Part shown: positions 17,155 through 25,759 of the stretch, piece after piece
Layout of the letters: each line of letters begins with the position of its first letter
Position numbering within the stretch: position 1 is the stretch's first letter
Assembly (NCBI GenBank): GCA_963783945.1
Contig: CAWAPS010000024.1
Coordinates: 620,001-684,000, forward strand
Direction: 5' to 3'
Source: CAWAPS01 sp963783945
GTDB lineage: Bacteria; Actinomycetota; Acidimicrobiia; Acidimicrobiales; Palsa-688
DNA length: 64,000 nucleotides
Position numbers and translations under genes: made by a program
Notes under the pieces: model-generated
Databases searched by the model: none
What the model saw: the letters and a program-made list of their open reading frames with translations, nothing else
What the model was told of the DNA's origin: nothing

Positions 17155-18093
17155 TCAGGGAGTGGGGCCCGCCGCCGGGCCCGGCGGCCGCGGTCGACGG
17201 CGCCACCGCATCGCGGCCGGCACCCCGATGAGGGCGCCGAGGACCAGCAAGGGGGCCAACCAGCCCAGGGTCAGCACGATTCCTCGAAACACCGCGGCGG
17301 AGTTGGACACGGCCAAGTGCCAGGTCCGAGCCGGTGTTCCCTGGTGGGCCGCACGGGGCGCCGGGACCGGCGCCATCGCCAGCTCGACCGACACAGTGGC
17401 GTAGCTCACCTCACCGGATAAGGCAGCCTGCTGAGCGGACAGCTGCTGGATCTGGCTTTGGAGGGCGAACACCTGGTCTTGGATAGCGAGAATGTCGCCG
17501 ATTGACGTGGCTCGAGCCAGGAGGGTGCGCGCCGCCTGCGCCTCGTCCCCCAACGTGGTGAGCTGAGCTCCGTTGTCGGCCACCTCGGTGGTCACGTCCT
17601 GCCCGGAGATATTCTCAGAGGTGACCACACCGAAGTTGTCGAGCCGGGCCATCACGTCGTGGAACTGGCCAGCAGGCACGCGCAGCACTTCCCTGGCGCT
17701 GGGATTGGTACCCCCCAAAGAGGTGCTGGAGTCCGATACATACCCGCCCACGCCGGTCGCCAGGCCGGCGACAGCGGAGAACACCTGGGTCAGCGCACCG
17801 GGCTTGACCCGGATGGTCATGTCGGCCGTGGTGATGATCTTCGGTCCGGCCGGGGTGACAGTGGCGCCCAGAGTGCTGCTCGCCGACTTCGCACCGCCAT
17901 CGGCGCTGCCGCTCACGGAGCTCTGGGCGGGGGTCGCCACCCCGGCGCCCGACCCAGCCCCGCCGGCCCCGCTGGTAGGGCCTGAGATCGAGGAAGGCGC
18001 CCCTCCTGACGCCCCTTTCGATGACGCGCCACAGGCGGTGGCGATCACCGCGACTGAGCCGACAAGCAAGACGATGAAGCGGCGCGTGTGCAT
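17155..18093 (-). CDS. DUF4349-domain lipoprotein
   Basis: 312 aa from the ATG at 18093, which starts a lipoprotein signal MHTRRFIVLLVGSVAVIATAC, with Cys in a usable lipobox. A Gly/Ser-rich linker follows, then the DUF4349 domain: ADMTIRVKPGALTQVFSAV and GGYVSDSS early, a helical coiled-coil with GDILAIQDQVFALQSQIQQL, a C-terminal strand YATVSVELAMAP, and a final membrane helix (GIVLTLGWLAPLLVLGALIG) with a basic tail. Such proteins sit at the cell surface, attached at both ends; exact role unknown. The longer frame upstream was rejected. Confidence 0.88.
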   Translation of the reverse strand: MHTRRFIVLLVGSVAVIATACGASSKGASGGAPSSISGPTSGAGGAGSGAGVATPAQSSVSGSADGGAKSASSTLGATVTPAGPKIITTADMTIRVKPGALTQVFSAVAGLATGVGGYVSDSSTSLGGTNPSAREVLRVPAGQFHDVMARLDNFGVVTSENISGQDVTTEVADNGAQLTTLGDEAQAARTLLARATSIGDILAIQDQVFALQSQIQQLSAQQAALSGEVSYATVSVELAMAPVPAPRAAHQGTPARTWHLAVSNSAAVFRGIVLTLGWLAPLLVLGALIGVPAAMRWRRRPRPPGPAAGPTP

Positions 18094-18783
18094 ACCAGTA
18101 AGACGGGCAGCCCGACCGTTACGGTTCCCGGACCGTCGTCCGTAGCGTCTCGGGTCGGAAGCCGAGGCAGGCGACAACCCCACCATGTTCGGGATCGCCG
18201 CAGCGACGACGCATAATGTCATTGAGGACGACGGGACAGACGGTAGGCCTCGACTCCGCTCCAACCACCAACTGACCGTCAATCGCGAGCCTCGCTGACG
18301 GATGACATGCCCCACTTGCGCCTACGCGCCGGTTGGGAGCGGGGTGGGCCCGGGTTGCACCGTGGTCACAGAAGCGGGCGGAGCCCGGCAACGGTGGGGG
18401 TCGCGGTGGCGCTCGGGCGGTTGGGCGTTGTCGGATGCGGAGGAGCGAAGCATCCGCTAGCCGCGACACCCCCGGTGGCGACCTCTGCGCCTCCCCCGGC
18501 GTCGAGCGCTCCGGTTGCAAGGACACGGCCGCCCCCGCCCTCGACGTCAACCACACGGTTTGCGGTGACGGAGCCAACAGCGGCGTGGCACCAAACGGAG
18601 CACTGACCACGTAGTGTCTGCGGGCATGGTTGCGCAGATTGGCGAGGGCCTGTTGCCCGTTGCCGACAAGTGCCCCAAACGAAACTCAGGCGGGCAGAAG
18701 AAGGATTGGTTTTGGGTCTGAGACCGGAGCGACTTCTGGGCTAGATTCACGAGCCATTCGCATTTATAGGGAGGGCGTGGACA
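18094..18783. other. 690-bp intergenic region
   Basis: Divergent promoter region between the lipoprotein gene and the DUF4389 gene. A plus-strand frame at 18307-18606 has a weak lipobox-like LGVVGCGG but no credible start. TTTATAG at 18752-18758 may be a -10 element for the downstream gene, which has a GGAGGG ribosome site. Confidence 0.4.
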
Positions 18784-19686
18784 ATGAGTGACGTTCCACT
18801 GGGACCGGACTGGTGGATTGCATCTGACGGAAAGTGGTACCCGCCAGAACAGCACCCCAACTATCAACCCCCATCACCTCCGACCGCACCCGGCAGTCCC
18901 GCTCAGCCCATGCCACCCCCGCCGGCTCAGATCTCGCCCACGGGACCGCCGTGGTCGGGACCTCCAGCTACGCCGAGCGCCATGCCTCTGTACTTGTGGG
19001 TCCTCGACCCGCCTCCTACGCCTCGAGATCGTTTGACGTGCGCTATTCGCCTCATCATGGTGATCCCACAGGCCATCGTCCTCGTCTTTCTCGACATCGT
19101 CGCGTTCTTCGCGGTCGTAGCCGCCTGGTTCGTAGCGCTCTTCAGTGGCCGTTTGGCTGGCGGGCTCCGAGAGTTCATCGCCGGAACGTTGCGCTGGAAC
19201 CTACGAGTACAGGGGTACTTCTTCTTCCTGACTGACACCTACCCCCCATACAGCTTGGGTGACCAGGACACCTATCCAATCCGACTCGCCATTCCTCCTC
19301 CGATTGAGCTCAACCGCGCCGCCGTCTTGTTCCGCCTCTTTATCGCCATTCCCGGCCTGATCGTGGCAAACGTGCTCGGCGCCGGACTCGCGGTCGTCTC
19401 GATCGGGAGCTGGTTCATGGTCCTCGTGAGCGGGCAGCTCCCAGTACCGTTGTTCGAGGCGACTCGCGCCGTCTTGCGATACCAAGCGCGCTTCTTCGGC
19501 TACTTCTCAGTACTGACGCCGGAGTATCCATGGGGTGCGCTGGGAGATAGCTCATCGCTGCCTGCCGACGCTGATCCCTACGAAGCCTGGTCGATCAAAC
19601 TGAGCAGCGGAGGACGAACGGCCATGATCGTGGTGATCGTTCTTGGGGTGATATCCGAATTGATAAACAACGGGAGCCGCCTTTGA
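18784..19686 (+). CDS. DUF4389-domain membrane protein with N-terminal WYPPE motif
   Basis: 300 aa. The N-terminus GPDWWIASDGKWYPPEQHP is the short SHOCT/DUF2510-like motif often placed before proline-rich linkers in actinobacterial membrane proteins. After a Pro-rich linker (about 28-75) come two DUF4389 repeats, each a pair of membrane helices then an amphipathic stretch: VVAAWFVALFSGRLAGGLRE with TDTYPPYSL, and GSWFMVLVSGQLPVPLFEAT with TPEYPWGAL. A last helix ends the protein. A second DUF4389 gene lies at 60839. Function unknown; membrane location is predicted from sequence. Confidence 0.88.
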   Translation: MSDVPLGPDWWIASDGKWYPPEQHPNYQPPSPPTAPGSPAQPMPPPPAQISPTGPPWSGPPATPSAMPLYLWVLDPPPTPRDRLTCAIRLIMVIPQAIVLVFLDIVAFFAVVAAWFVALFSGRLAGGLREFIAGTLRWNLRVQGYFFFLTDTYPPYSLGDQDTYPIRLAIPPPIELNRAAVLFRLFIAIPGLIVANVLGAGLAVVSIGSWFMVLVSGQLPVPLFEATRAVLRYQARFFGYFSVLTPEYPWGALGDSSSLPADADPYEAWSIKLSSGGRTAMIVVIVLGVISELINNGSRL

Positions 19687-20745
19687 GAACCTCAACATGC
19701 CGACGTTCTTTCCACCGGATCACGATCCTCGTCGCGAGCAATCACCGTTTCGCCGGCTGGTGCTCGCGGCGCGGACAGCCGTCCGGCAAGACCACCCGAG
19801 AAACCGGGGCCATGCCAGCCGATCCGGGACCGGCAAATGCGGCAAACATCGCCCTTCTGGGTACTAGAGCCGAGGCCGAGTATGCGCTCTGGGAGGTGGG
19901 CCTGGGTGCGGATTGGACGAGCACGTCCTCCTCCGACAATCCCGCTAGCACTGGAGCTGGAGGGGAACACCTCCCGCTTGGCGTAGTCGAGCGGGAGGTC
20001 GATGGCCTTGCGGTGGAAGTCGTAGATGACCGCCTTGGTGCCTCCGTCGTCGGCAAGCGGCCAAGAATGGGCTCCGCCGTTGCTGCCCCGGCCAGAAGCT
20101 TCAGGCCACCACCGCTTAGCGATGGCTGGTCGGCCATCCAAACAGCCGCTGACCCGCACCTAAATTCGATTTGCTCGTAATCTCCCCGCCGTGAGGCGGA
20201 TCCTCGGGGCAAGACGTTGGATGAGCGGCCAGAGCGAGGGCGAGACGGACTGCAGCACGAGATTCCATGCCGTATGAAGCCGTCTCCGTTCGCCGATTTC
20301 AGGGCAACCGGATGTCGGCGCCCTGATCCCCTCTCTACCTGACGGAACCGTGGCTGAACGCGATCGCCCATAAGGCCGAGCTCTTGCCCTGAGAGCCTAC
20401 CGTCCGGGCCCGCCTCCTGGGTCGGCCTGGTCAGGTCCTTCTCGAGATCCTCGGTCGTCCAAGGCTGCACTCTGATCGAGATCACGCAACCACTAGACCA
20501 GGACCACGAACTCCGCGAACTGGTCGACGTTCGGCGTGCCACAAACACCCGCGTCGGGCAGCATCACCAAGGGAGTTGGTTGAGGCGGCTGGTGCGATAG
20601 CGGCCCCGGCTGGGATTGGGCTTGGCCATGGCGGTCATGGGCACCCCGAACTTGTCGTCAGGTGTGAAGAGAATGTCGCCAAAGGGCAGAAGTTTCGAGC
20701 ACCTGGCTGTCGACAACTCTTTCACAGAAACGAGGCGACCCTGAC
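19687..20745. other. 1.06-kb interval without a supported gene
   Basis: A long minus-strand frame (19742-20548) has skewed composition and no domain. A short stretch in another minus frame near 20000 (AVIYDFHRKAIDLPLDYAKR) looks protein-like, so a decayed gene is possible. Nothing certain. Confidence 0.4.
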
Positions 20746-21045
20746 ATGGAGATCAAGAAGACTCTCATCGGCTCGGTGCTGGTCGCCGGGAACACGCTCG
20801 TGGCTCTCGGTTTGGACGCAACACCTGCGCATGCCGCTACCAGCTCGGCACACCGCCACGGTGCCCGCGTACATGTCAACCCGAAGCCGGCATCAGAAGA
20901 CCCGCCTCATCGGCCATCAGTTGGGAACCCGAGTAGACAAGACACGAATAATGAGCAGTCAATGCTGCACCACCGAGCACATAGCGCACATCCCGGAAAA
21001 CGACGACGAGGCGGAGGTTCTGGTCAGCGTGCGTACCGGGGTTGA
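20746..21045 (+). CDS. Small secreted-protein candidate with signal peptide
   Basis: 99 aa. MEIKKTLIGSVLVAGNTLVA followed by LGLDATPAHAA is a textbook Sec signal with an AHA-A cleavage site. The mature part is short, basic and low-complexity (SGQRAYRG end) and overlaps the next small gene in another frame. Possibly the signal peptide is real and the reading frame was shifted, so that the mature domain is the one starting at 20951. Moderate doubt. Confidence 0.4.
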   Translation: MEIKKTLIGSVLVAGNTLVALGLDATPAHAATSSAHRHGARVHVNPKPASEDPPHRPSVGNPSRQDTNNEQSMLHHRAHSAHPGKRRRGGGSGQRAYRG

Positions 21046-21202
21046 CGGTCGCTCGCCCTACAGCGCCGCCCAGACCTGGCTCAAGACGAACATCCCCGAC
21101 GCCGGGGAGATCGTCACCATCGGGTTCTGCGAACGGCCCGAGAACGGCATCGACCAGATCCTCCTGGTCACCTACAAGTTGGCGGAGAGCAAGCTCGGTT
21201 AG
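20951..21202 (+). CDS. Small hypothetical protein
   Basis: 83 aa from an ATG at 20951. The sequence (SQCCTTEHIAHIPENDDEAE then ILLVTYKLAESKLG at the end) has balanced composition and a plausible alpha/beta pattern, better than the frames around it. It overlaps the signal-peptide ORF by 95 bp in a different frame. No family recognised. A 1-nt frameshift joining the two would give a secreted protein of about 150 aa. Confidence 0.45.
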   Translation: MSSQCCTTEHIAHIPENDDEAEVLVSVRTGVDGRSPYSAAQTWLKTNIPDAGEIVTIGFCERPENGIDQILLVTYKLAESKLG

Positions 21203-21332
21203 CGCCAAACAGGTGCGGGTTGTCGCCTGAAGTCGACAGTTTGTCGCCGACAGTCAACAGTTGCAAGCGCCTGGCTTCCGACAACTAGGTATAGAGACGG
21301 GCAAGGGTCCGTCAGGTCCTGGGGAGGAGCCA

Positions 21333-22517
21333 ATGGAGAACGAGGCAGTCCACACCGGAGAGGGTCTGCTGTGTGCGGCGCCCTGCGCGCACCCATCAGC
21401 GCACGATGACGACGGCTACTGTCCCGACTGCGGTTCGGCACTGCGGCCCGCCCAGGCACCAAGGTCCTCGACTGCATCGTCCCCTTTACCGCTGGGGAAG
21501 CTGATCCCGCTACGCGCCTTCTGGGACGACCGTTCGTGGCGCACCGGAGTGCCCTTCGCGTTCCTTGCTCTCGCTCTGTTGCCCTTCTTGATCGACCACC
21601 TCAGCTTCGGTCATGCAAAGTGGGGGTTCGCGGCCTATTTCGCCGGTATCTGGTTCTTTGCCATCCGGACCCTGGTCAAGCCAGAAACGGTATCCCGCTG
21701 GCGTGTGGCGGGCATCGCAGTGTTCACCGCTATCGTCGGCATCCCCCTCGCCATCACCCTTGAGAGTCACGCGGGCAGGTCGAACTCGTTCATACACAAC
21801 ATCTTCGGGGTGGGAGTACCCGAGGAATTCACTAAGGCCCTGCCTGTCTTTCTCTTCGTGTACCTGGTGAGAGGGTTTCGCCTGTCTCCTCGCACGTACA
21901 TGTACCTGGGCGCGGTGAGCGGGCTTGTCTTCGGGGCGGTGGAAGCTGTCCACTACTCGGATCTCTACGCCACACTCCTATCCTTCGACAGCACCTCGCT
22001 CATGACCGAGGTCTGGCGTCTGGTCAGCGGACCGGTTCTCCACGCATGCATGGCGGGAATCTCCTGTTACTTCATCGGGTTGGCCTCCACGCACCGCAAC
22101 AAGCAGATCCCCCTGATCGGGTTCGGCTTAGCCATCGCCGCCCTTCTGCACGGTGCCTACGACACGACGGCCAATAGCTGGATGGGGGTCGCTATAACCG
22201 CCGTCATCATCTTCATCTTCGTCGGCTATGTGCTCAGCGCAGAGAAAATCGCCGACAGCTACCGAGGTGTTGCGAACTCGGTCCCCAGTGGTCCTGCTGA
22301 CACCGTCGCTACGAGGACCAACCACAGCGACCCGGTGATTACCAACCAAGGCGCGAGCGGCCGATCGACCGGCCTCTTCGACCACAACGCCATCGAGCAT
22401 GGCGGTCACACCCACGCCGAACGTTGGGTAACTGCGTCAGGCCCTGATGCGATTCGTACGGAAGAGCACGACCAGAGGGAGCCAGCCGCTGAAAGCTTTG
22501 CGGCAGCCAGCAGGTGA
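21333..22517 (+). CDS. PrsW-family intramembrane metalloprotease with zinc ribbon
   Basis: 394 aa from the ATG at 21333, with GGGGAGGA upstream. The N-terminus has C-x-x-x-C and CPDCGSALRP, a half zinc ribbon. The membrane part carries PrsW motifs: VPEEFTKALPVFLF (the EExxK motif), GLVFGAVEAVHY, and histidines in LHACMAG and LHGAYD. PrsW proteases cut membrane-bound anti-sigma factors or related proteins inside the membrane. The C-terminal 80 residues are polar. Overlaps the next gene by GTGA, so the two are coupled; the partner is a possible substrate or regulator. Confidence 0.9.
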   Translation: MENEAVHTGEGLLCAAPCAHPSAHDDDGYCPDCGSALRPAQAPRSSTASSPLPLGKLIPLRAFWDDRSWRTGVPFAFLALALLPFLIDHLSFGHAKWGFAAYFAGIWFFAIRTLVKPETVSRWRVAGIAVFTAIVGIPLAITLESHAGRSNSFIHNIFGVGVPEEFTKALPVFLFVYLVRGFRLSPRTYMYLGAVSGLVFGAVEAVHYSDLYATLLSFDSTSLMTEVWRLVSGPVLHACMAGISCYFIGLASTHRNKQIPLIGFGLAIAALLHGAYDTTANSWMGVAITAVIIFIFVGYVLSAEKIADSYRGVANSVPSGPADTVATRTNHSDPVITNQGASGRSTGLFDHNAIEHGGHTHAERWVTASGPDAIRTEEHDQREPAAESFAAASR

Positions 22518-23782
22518 CTGACTCGACTACCGCCGCTCAGCCCGAAATCGAGAACGGAATGACAGCCAGCGACACAGGTCAGACTCGTCCAAGTGACTCC
22601 GGCGCGGCACACCCCGCGACGTGTACGAACGGTCACCGTACGCCCGATGGCGACCGCTTCTGCCGTCGTTGCGGAGCGCCGATAGCCATTCTTTGCCCCA
22701 ATGGTCACGCCATGTTCGACCAGGATCGCACTTGTCGCCTCTGCCCCACCCCGATCACCCCCCCGAGTAACTCGGTCTCAAGCACGACGGTAACCCGAAT
22801 CCCGTCCGAGCTCGTAGCTGACGGACCTTATGCACTCCCGGCACTGTCGCCGGCCCCGGCGTCACCGATCACAACCCGTCGTCGTCACCGCGCCGCTTGG
22901 ATCGGCGCAGCGATAGTCGGTGCTGTTGTGGTCGTCGCTGGCGCTGTCGGAGTGACATACGCCCTGACCCGATCTGGCCGCCAGCGGCCCACAGCAACAA
23001 TATCGACGAGTTCGGAAGGCGGGAGCCAATCCCCGGCAATCTCCCGTGATAGTAGCCAGCCACCTGCCGCACCGGGATTCTCGCAAGCTGCCTTTTCGGC
23101 GCTGCAAGGTTCCTGGCACGGCACCGGATTTGATGTCACAGTCACTCCGGCGTCAGGTCAGCCGGAAGCGTTGACCACCAACCTGGGTGGCACGGGCATA
23201 CCCGGAGACCACCAGATAATGTTCACCGGAGTGCAGGCGGCGTCTGGCTCGCTGAAGCTGACCTACGACTTCGCGACCAACCCAAACACTGTCACGGCAA
23301 ACACCATGGGAGACGGTGTTCTTCGGGCCACCCGTGTCACACCATCGCCGGCTACCCAGTTCCAGCCTCAGGCTCAGTCAACTCCTGAACCGGCTCCTGC
23401 GGCGGCTCCGGCTCCCGTTGCTGCTCCAGCCGCTGCGGATACCTCTTCAGCTTCGACTCCTACGACGACGGACACGTCGTCTAAAGCTCAGACCTTGGCC
23501 AACATCTTCAACACCACTGAGAACAATGCGCCAGGAGAGAAGGCACCTCAGCCCATCAATGTCAGCACCGTCAACTACGCAGTGTCGGGACAGTATGCCG
23601 TTGCCAACATCTACAGCGGAGAGACTGGCTATGAGACTGCGTTCTACACCAACGGCCCCAACTGGACCCTCCTTACCTACTGCGGGACCAACATCCGCAG
23701 CACTTACGGCATCAACGGGATCCCGGCCAGCACGCTGAGCCAGTTGCTCGCTCAGACCCCGGTCCCGTCGTCAGCCGACTAA
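22514..23782 (+). CDS. Zinc-ribbon, single-TM protein coupled to PrsW
   Basis: 422 aa, GTG start overlapping the PrsW stop. Two zinc-ribbon-like knuckles (CTNGHRTPDGDRFCRRCGAP and CPNGH...CRLCPTP, about 37-85) precede one membrane helix (AAWIGAAIVGAVVVVAGAVG). Outside follow a Ser-rich linker, a beta domain (LQGSWHGTGFDVTVTPASG), a Pro/Ala-rich stretch and a C-terminal domain ending SQLLAQTPVPSSAD. Topology would place ribbons in the cytoplasm and the beta domain outside. That layout and the coupling make it a plausible PrsW substrate or partner. No known family for the outer domains. Confidence 0.8.
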   Translation: MTDSTTAAQPEIENGMTASDTGQTRPSDSGAAHPATCTNGHRTPDGDRFCRRCGAPIAILCPNGHAMFDQDRTCRLCPTPITPPSNSVSSTTVTRIPSELVADGPYALPALSPAPASPITTRRRHRAAWIGAAIVGAVVVVAGAVGVTYALTRSGRQRPTATISTSSEGGSQSPAISRDSSQPPAAPGFSQAAFSALQGSWHGTGFDVTVTPASGQPEALTTNLGGTGIPGDHQIMFTGVQAASGSLKLTYDFATNPNTVTANTMGDGVLRATRVTPSPATQFQPQAQSTPEPAPAAAPAPVAAPAAADTSSASTPTTTDTSSKAQTLANIFNTTENNAPGEKAPQPINVSTVNYAVSGQYAVANIYSGETGYETAFYTNGPNWTLLTYCGTNIRSTYGINGIPASTLSQLLAQTPVPSSAD

Positions 23783-24063
23783 CCGATAGCGGACGGTTGG
23801 GCGCCGCCTGGTCCGCTGGAGACCACTCCATGCCACTCGTTATGGCACGAAAGTGGGACGGTCCTACGTCGGCGGCAGCTTCAGCCCGTGTTCTGCCCGG
23901 ACGGGGGGCGGAGAAGGAAGTTCGGATGGGACCCGTGGGCAGAGCGGTGGTACTCATCGGCGCCGCCGCCGATCAGGCTCGCCTCCGGGCGTGAGCCAGT
24001 CGCGCTGCTCGGGTCGGCACACAGATGAGAGTTCGCACTGGCATGCGGGCAGTATCGCGAAAT

Positions 24064-24401
24064 GCTGTGGCGCCGCAAGATCCGGCGGTGGAGCACAGCT
24101 ATCTTCAGCGCGAGGCGCAGGCCCGTATCGAGATCGACAAGCGACTCGTCGCTGCAGCCTGGTCGGTCTAGGGCCAGGACGCCCTCAACCTCGGTGCAAG
24201 TCTGGGGTGGCGGTTCGCGAGTTCATCCTGGAGAAGCCCCAGGGGTGCGTCGACTACCTCCTCTTCGTCAACGGTCGGCCCGCCGGAGTCATCGAGGCCA
24301 AGCCGGAGGGCATCACCCTGGTCGAAGTCGAGCATCAGTCGAGGAGGTACGTGGAGGGGCCGCCCACCCGGATGACGCCCCCGGTGTACCCCCTGCCGTT
24401 C
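24064..24401 (+). pseudogene. hsdR: Relic of type I restriction subunit R (hsdR), N-terminal
   Basis: The start of a HsdR-like protein is readable across two frames. In frame 1, EAQARIEIDKRLVAAAWSV is followed by a TAG at the usual glutamine position, then GQDALNLGAS. After a frame change, frame 3 reads GVAVREFILEKPQGCVDYL, then VIEAKPEG and HQSRRYVEGPP...PVYPLPF. This covers the D...ExK nuclease core of HsdR. The helicase part is gone, and the frame runs straight into an integrase C-terminus at 24402. Normal HsdR is about 1000 aa, so this is a dead remnant of a restriction system. Confidence 0.75.
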
Positions 24402-24700
24402 ATCTGGCAACCGGCGGTGAAGAAGGTCGGCCTGGACGGGACGGGTTCACCTTCCACTCGCTACGCCATTCCCGCGTCGGCTTCATGGTCGCCGCCGGAG
24501 CACATCCGTTGGCCATCCAGCGCCGCGTCGGACACGCGTCCATGAGCACCACCATGGACATCTACGGCGAAGTCCGGCCCGAGGTCGACGGGGGCGTGGC
24601 CGGAAACCTGGGCGCGCTGTTCACGGACCGGCCCGTGGGGTCCGCAGAGGGGTCCGCTGACTCAAGCTCTGAAAATTCGGCGTCCCTTTCGGGTCCGTAA
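24402..24700 (+). pseudogene. Relic of a tyrosine recombinase, C-terminal
   Basis: The frame continuing from the hsdR relic reads IWQPAVKKVGLDG, then a 1-nt shift leads to FTFHSLRHSRVGFMVAAG, IQRRVGHASMSTTMDIYGEV. These are the HxLRH box, GH motif and catalytic Tyr (DIY) of a phage-type integrase. The N-terminal two-thirds are absent. It reads toward the tRNA-Ala fragment at 24758, the normal place for an integrase next to its attachment site. Confidence 0.75.
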
Positions 24701-24726
24701 CCGCTAAGGGTTCTGACGGTGACCCT

Positions 24727-24753
24727 GAGAAAAAGCCCCTGACTATGGGCTTT
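24727..24753 (-). terminator. Intrinsic terminator after the tRNA-Ala fragment
   Basis: On the minus strand AAAGCCC...GGGCTTT forms a stem, followed by further Ts. It lies 4 bp beyond the 3' end of the tRNA fragment and looks like its native terminator. Confidence 0.6.
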
Positions 24754-24757
24754 GCGG

Positions 24758-24804
24758 TGGAGGTGATGGGACTTGAACCCACGACTTCTACGTTGCGAAC
24801 GTCG
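24758..24804 (-). tRNA. 3' half of tRNA-Ala(CGC): attachment-site remnant
   Basis: On the minus strand one reads an anticodon arm with loop TTCGCAA (anticodon CGC), variable loop AAGTC, T-arm GTGGG-TTCAAGT-CCCAT, acceptor 3' strand CACCTCC and discriminator A. U at position 70 and A73 fit alanine identity. No matching GGNGGTG 5' acceptor strand or D-arm occurs beyond 24804, and the anticodon stem already has a mismatch, so homology stops in that stem. This is what a site-specific integrase leaves as the displaced half of its tRNA target. Confidence 0.75.
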
Positions 24805-25130
24805 CCCGAGGCGTCCGACACCGAGCGGCCTGAGCAGGCCGTTGATGGAAAAGAGCAGGTGGAGGCCCAGATTTCCCTCTTCGATCCTGACCGCTGGTGA
24901 CCCCGATTTACCCGCCGTGCCCGTTGCTACGGGCACGCGGCGGGCACGGACGTCCTTTCGGCGCGCGACCTGCTCCGGCACGATCAGGATCCGAGAGAGG
25001 GTGCACCGCCGATAAGTCGAGGGTTGACAGCGGCGGGCGGTCCGCGGCGTCCCGGGACCAGCTGCGTAGATCACGCCGAGGGGGAATGATCCACGAGTCG
25101 GACGTTGATGCCGGCACCGCCGGATACGTG

Positions 25131-25141
25131 ACTATAATAGT
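25131..25141 (+). promoter_or_regulatory. Promoter/operator of the toxin-antitoxin pair
   Basis: ACTATAATAGT is a palindrome around a central base and contains a perfect -10 hexamer TATAAT (25133-25138). The antitoxin ATG is at 25146, about 7 nt past the hexamer, so the transcript is probably leaderless. Antitoxin binding here would block the promoter. Confidence 0.6.
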
Positions 25142-25145
25142 GGTC

Positions 25146-25421
25146 ATGTCTGATCTGACGTTGCCGTTGGCGGAGATAAAGAAGCGACTCTCAGAGATCG
25201 TTGATGGAGTCGAGCAGAAGCACGATCGGGTGGTGCTCACCCGCAACGGCCGTCCGGCCGCCGTGATCCTCAGCCCTGACGACCTTGAGTCTCTTGAAGA
25301 GACTCTGGCAATCCTCTCCAATCCCAGCGCGATCCATGACATCCGAGAGGCGGAAGTCGAGATCGACAACGGCGATGTGGTGACCGCGGACCAGTTGCGC
25401 TCCAAGTACCTGACGAAGTGA
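25146..25421 (+). CDS. Phd/YefM-type antitoxin
   Basis: 91 aa from the ATG at 25146 (MSDLTLPLAEIKKRLSEIVD). The N-terminal half is the Phd/YefM DNA-binding fold with DRVVLTRNGRPAAVILSPDD, the signature strand-turn. The C-terminal half is acidic and helical and would wrap the toxin. The longer frame upstream is spurious. The stop overlaps the toxin GTG start (GTGA), the usual coupling. Role: neutralises RelE and represses the operon. Confidence 0.92.
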   Translation: MSDLTLPLAEIKKRLSEIVDGVEQKHDRVVLTRNGRPAAVILSPDDLESLEETLAILSNPSAIHDIREAEVEIDNGDVVTADQLRSKYLTK

Positions 25422-25759
25422 CTCCGTGGCAGCTTGTGCTCGCCAGTTCGGCGGAGCGCACGCTGGCCCGACTTCCTGACCGCGTGGCCGCGGCGGTCGT
25501 CGAGTTCCTGGTAGGTCCGCTGCTCGAAGCACCCGAGAGGGTCGGCAAGCCACTCCGGTACGAGTTGGAGGGGTACTGGTCGGCTCGGCGAGGTGCCTAT
25601 CGCATCGTCTACCGGCTCGATCACGATACGCATGCCGTTCAAGTCGTGAGAATTCGAGCATCGTTCGGACGTCTATCGGCCCCGCTAGAAACGATTGGGG
25701 CAGAGACTGGCCTGGGCTCGCTAGGTTGTGGTGGCGGTCAACCCATTGCGACTGCTTAG
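25418..25759 (+). CDS. RelE-family toxin, C-terminus frameshifted
   Basis: A RelE/ParE-type mRNA interferase in its first 78 residues: LASSAERTLARLPDRVAAAV, LEGYWSARRGAYRIVYRLD and VQVVRI. Family members then read HRxDVYRPR and stop. Here an extra C at about 25655 shifts the frame; skipping it gives EHRSDVYRPR and a TAG at 25686-25688. The C-terminal Arg/Tyr carry catalysis in RelE, so the shifted protein (with a 35-residue tail) should be inactive. Real mutation or base error cannot be told apart here. Confidence 0.85.
   Translation: MTPWQLVLASSAERTLARLPDRVAAAVVEFLVGPLLEAPERVGKPLRYELEGYWSARRGAYRIVYRLDHDTHAVQVVRIRASFGRLSAPLETIGAETGLGSLGCGGGQPIATA

Noticed and set aside
18307..18606. Lipoprotein-like frame (LGVVGCGG)
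   Set aside because: No basic N-terminus or ribosome site fits the lipobox, and the rest is Pro/Thr low-complexity.
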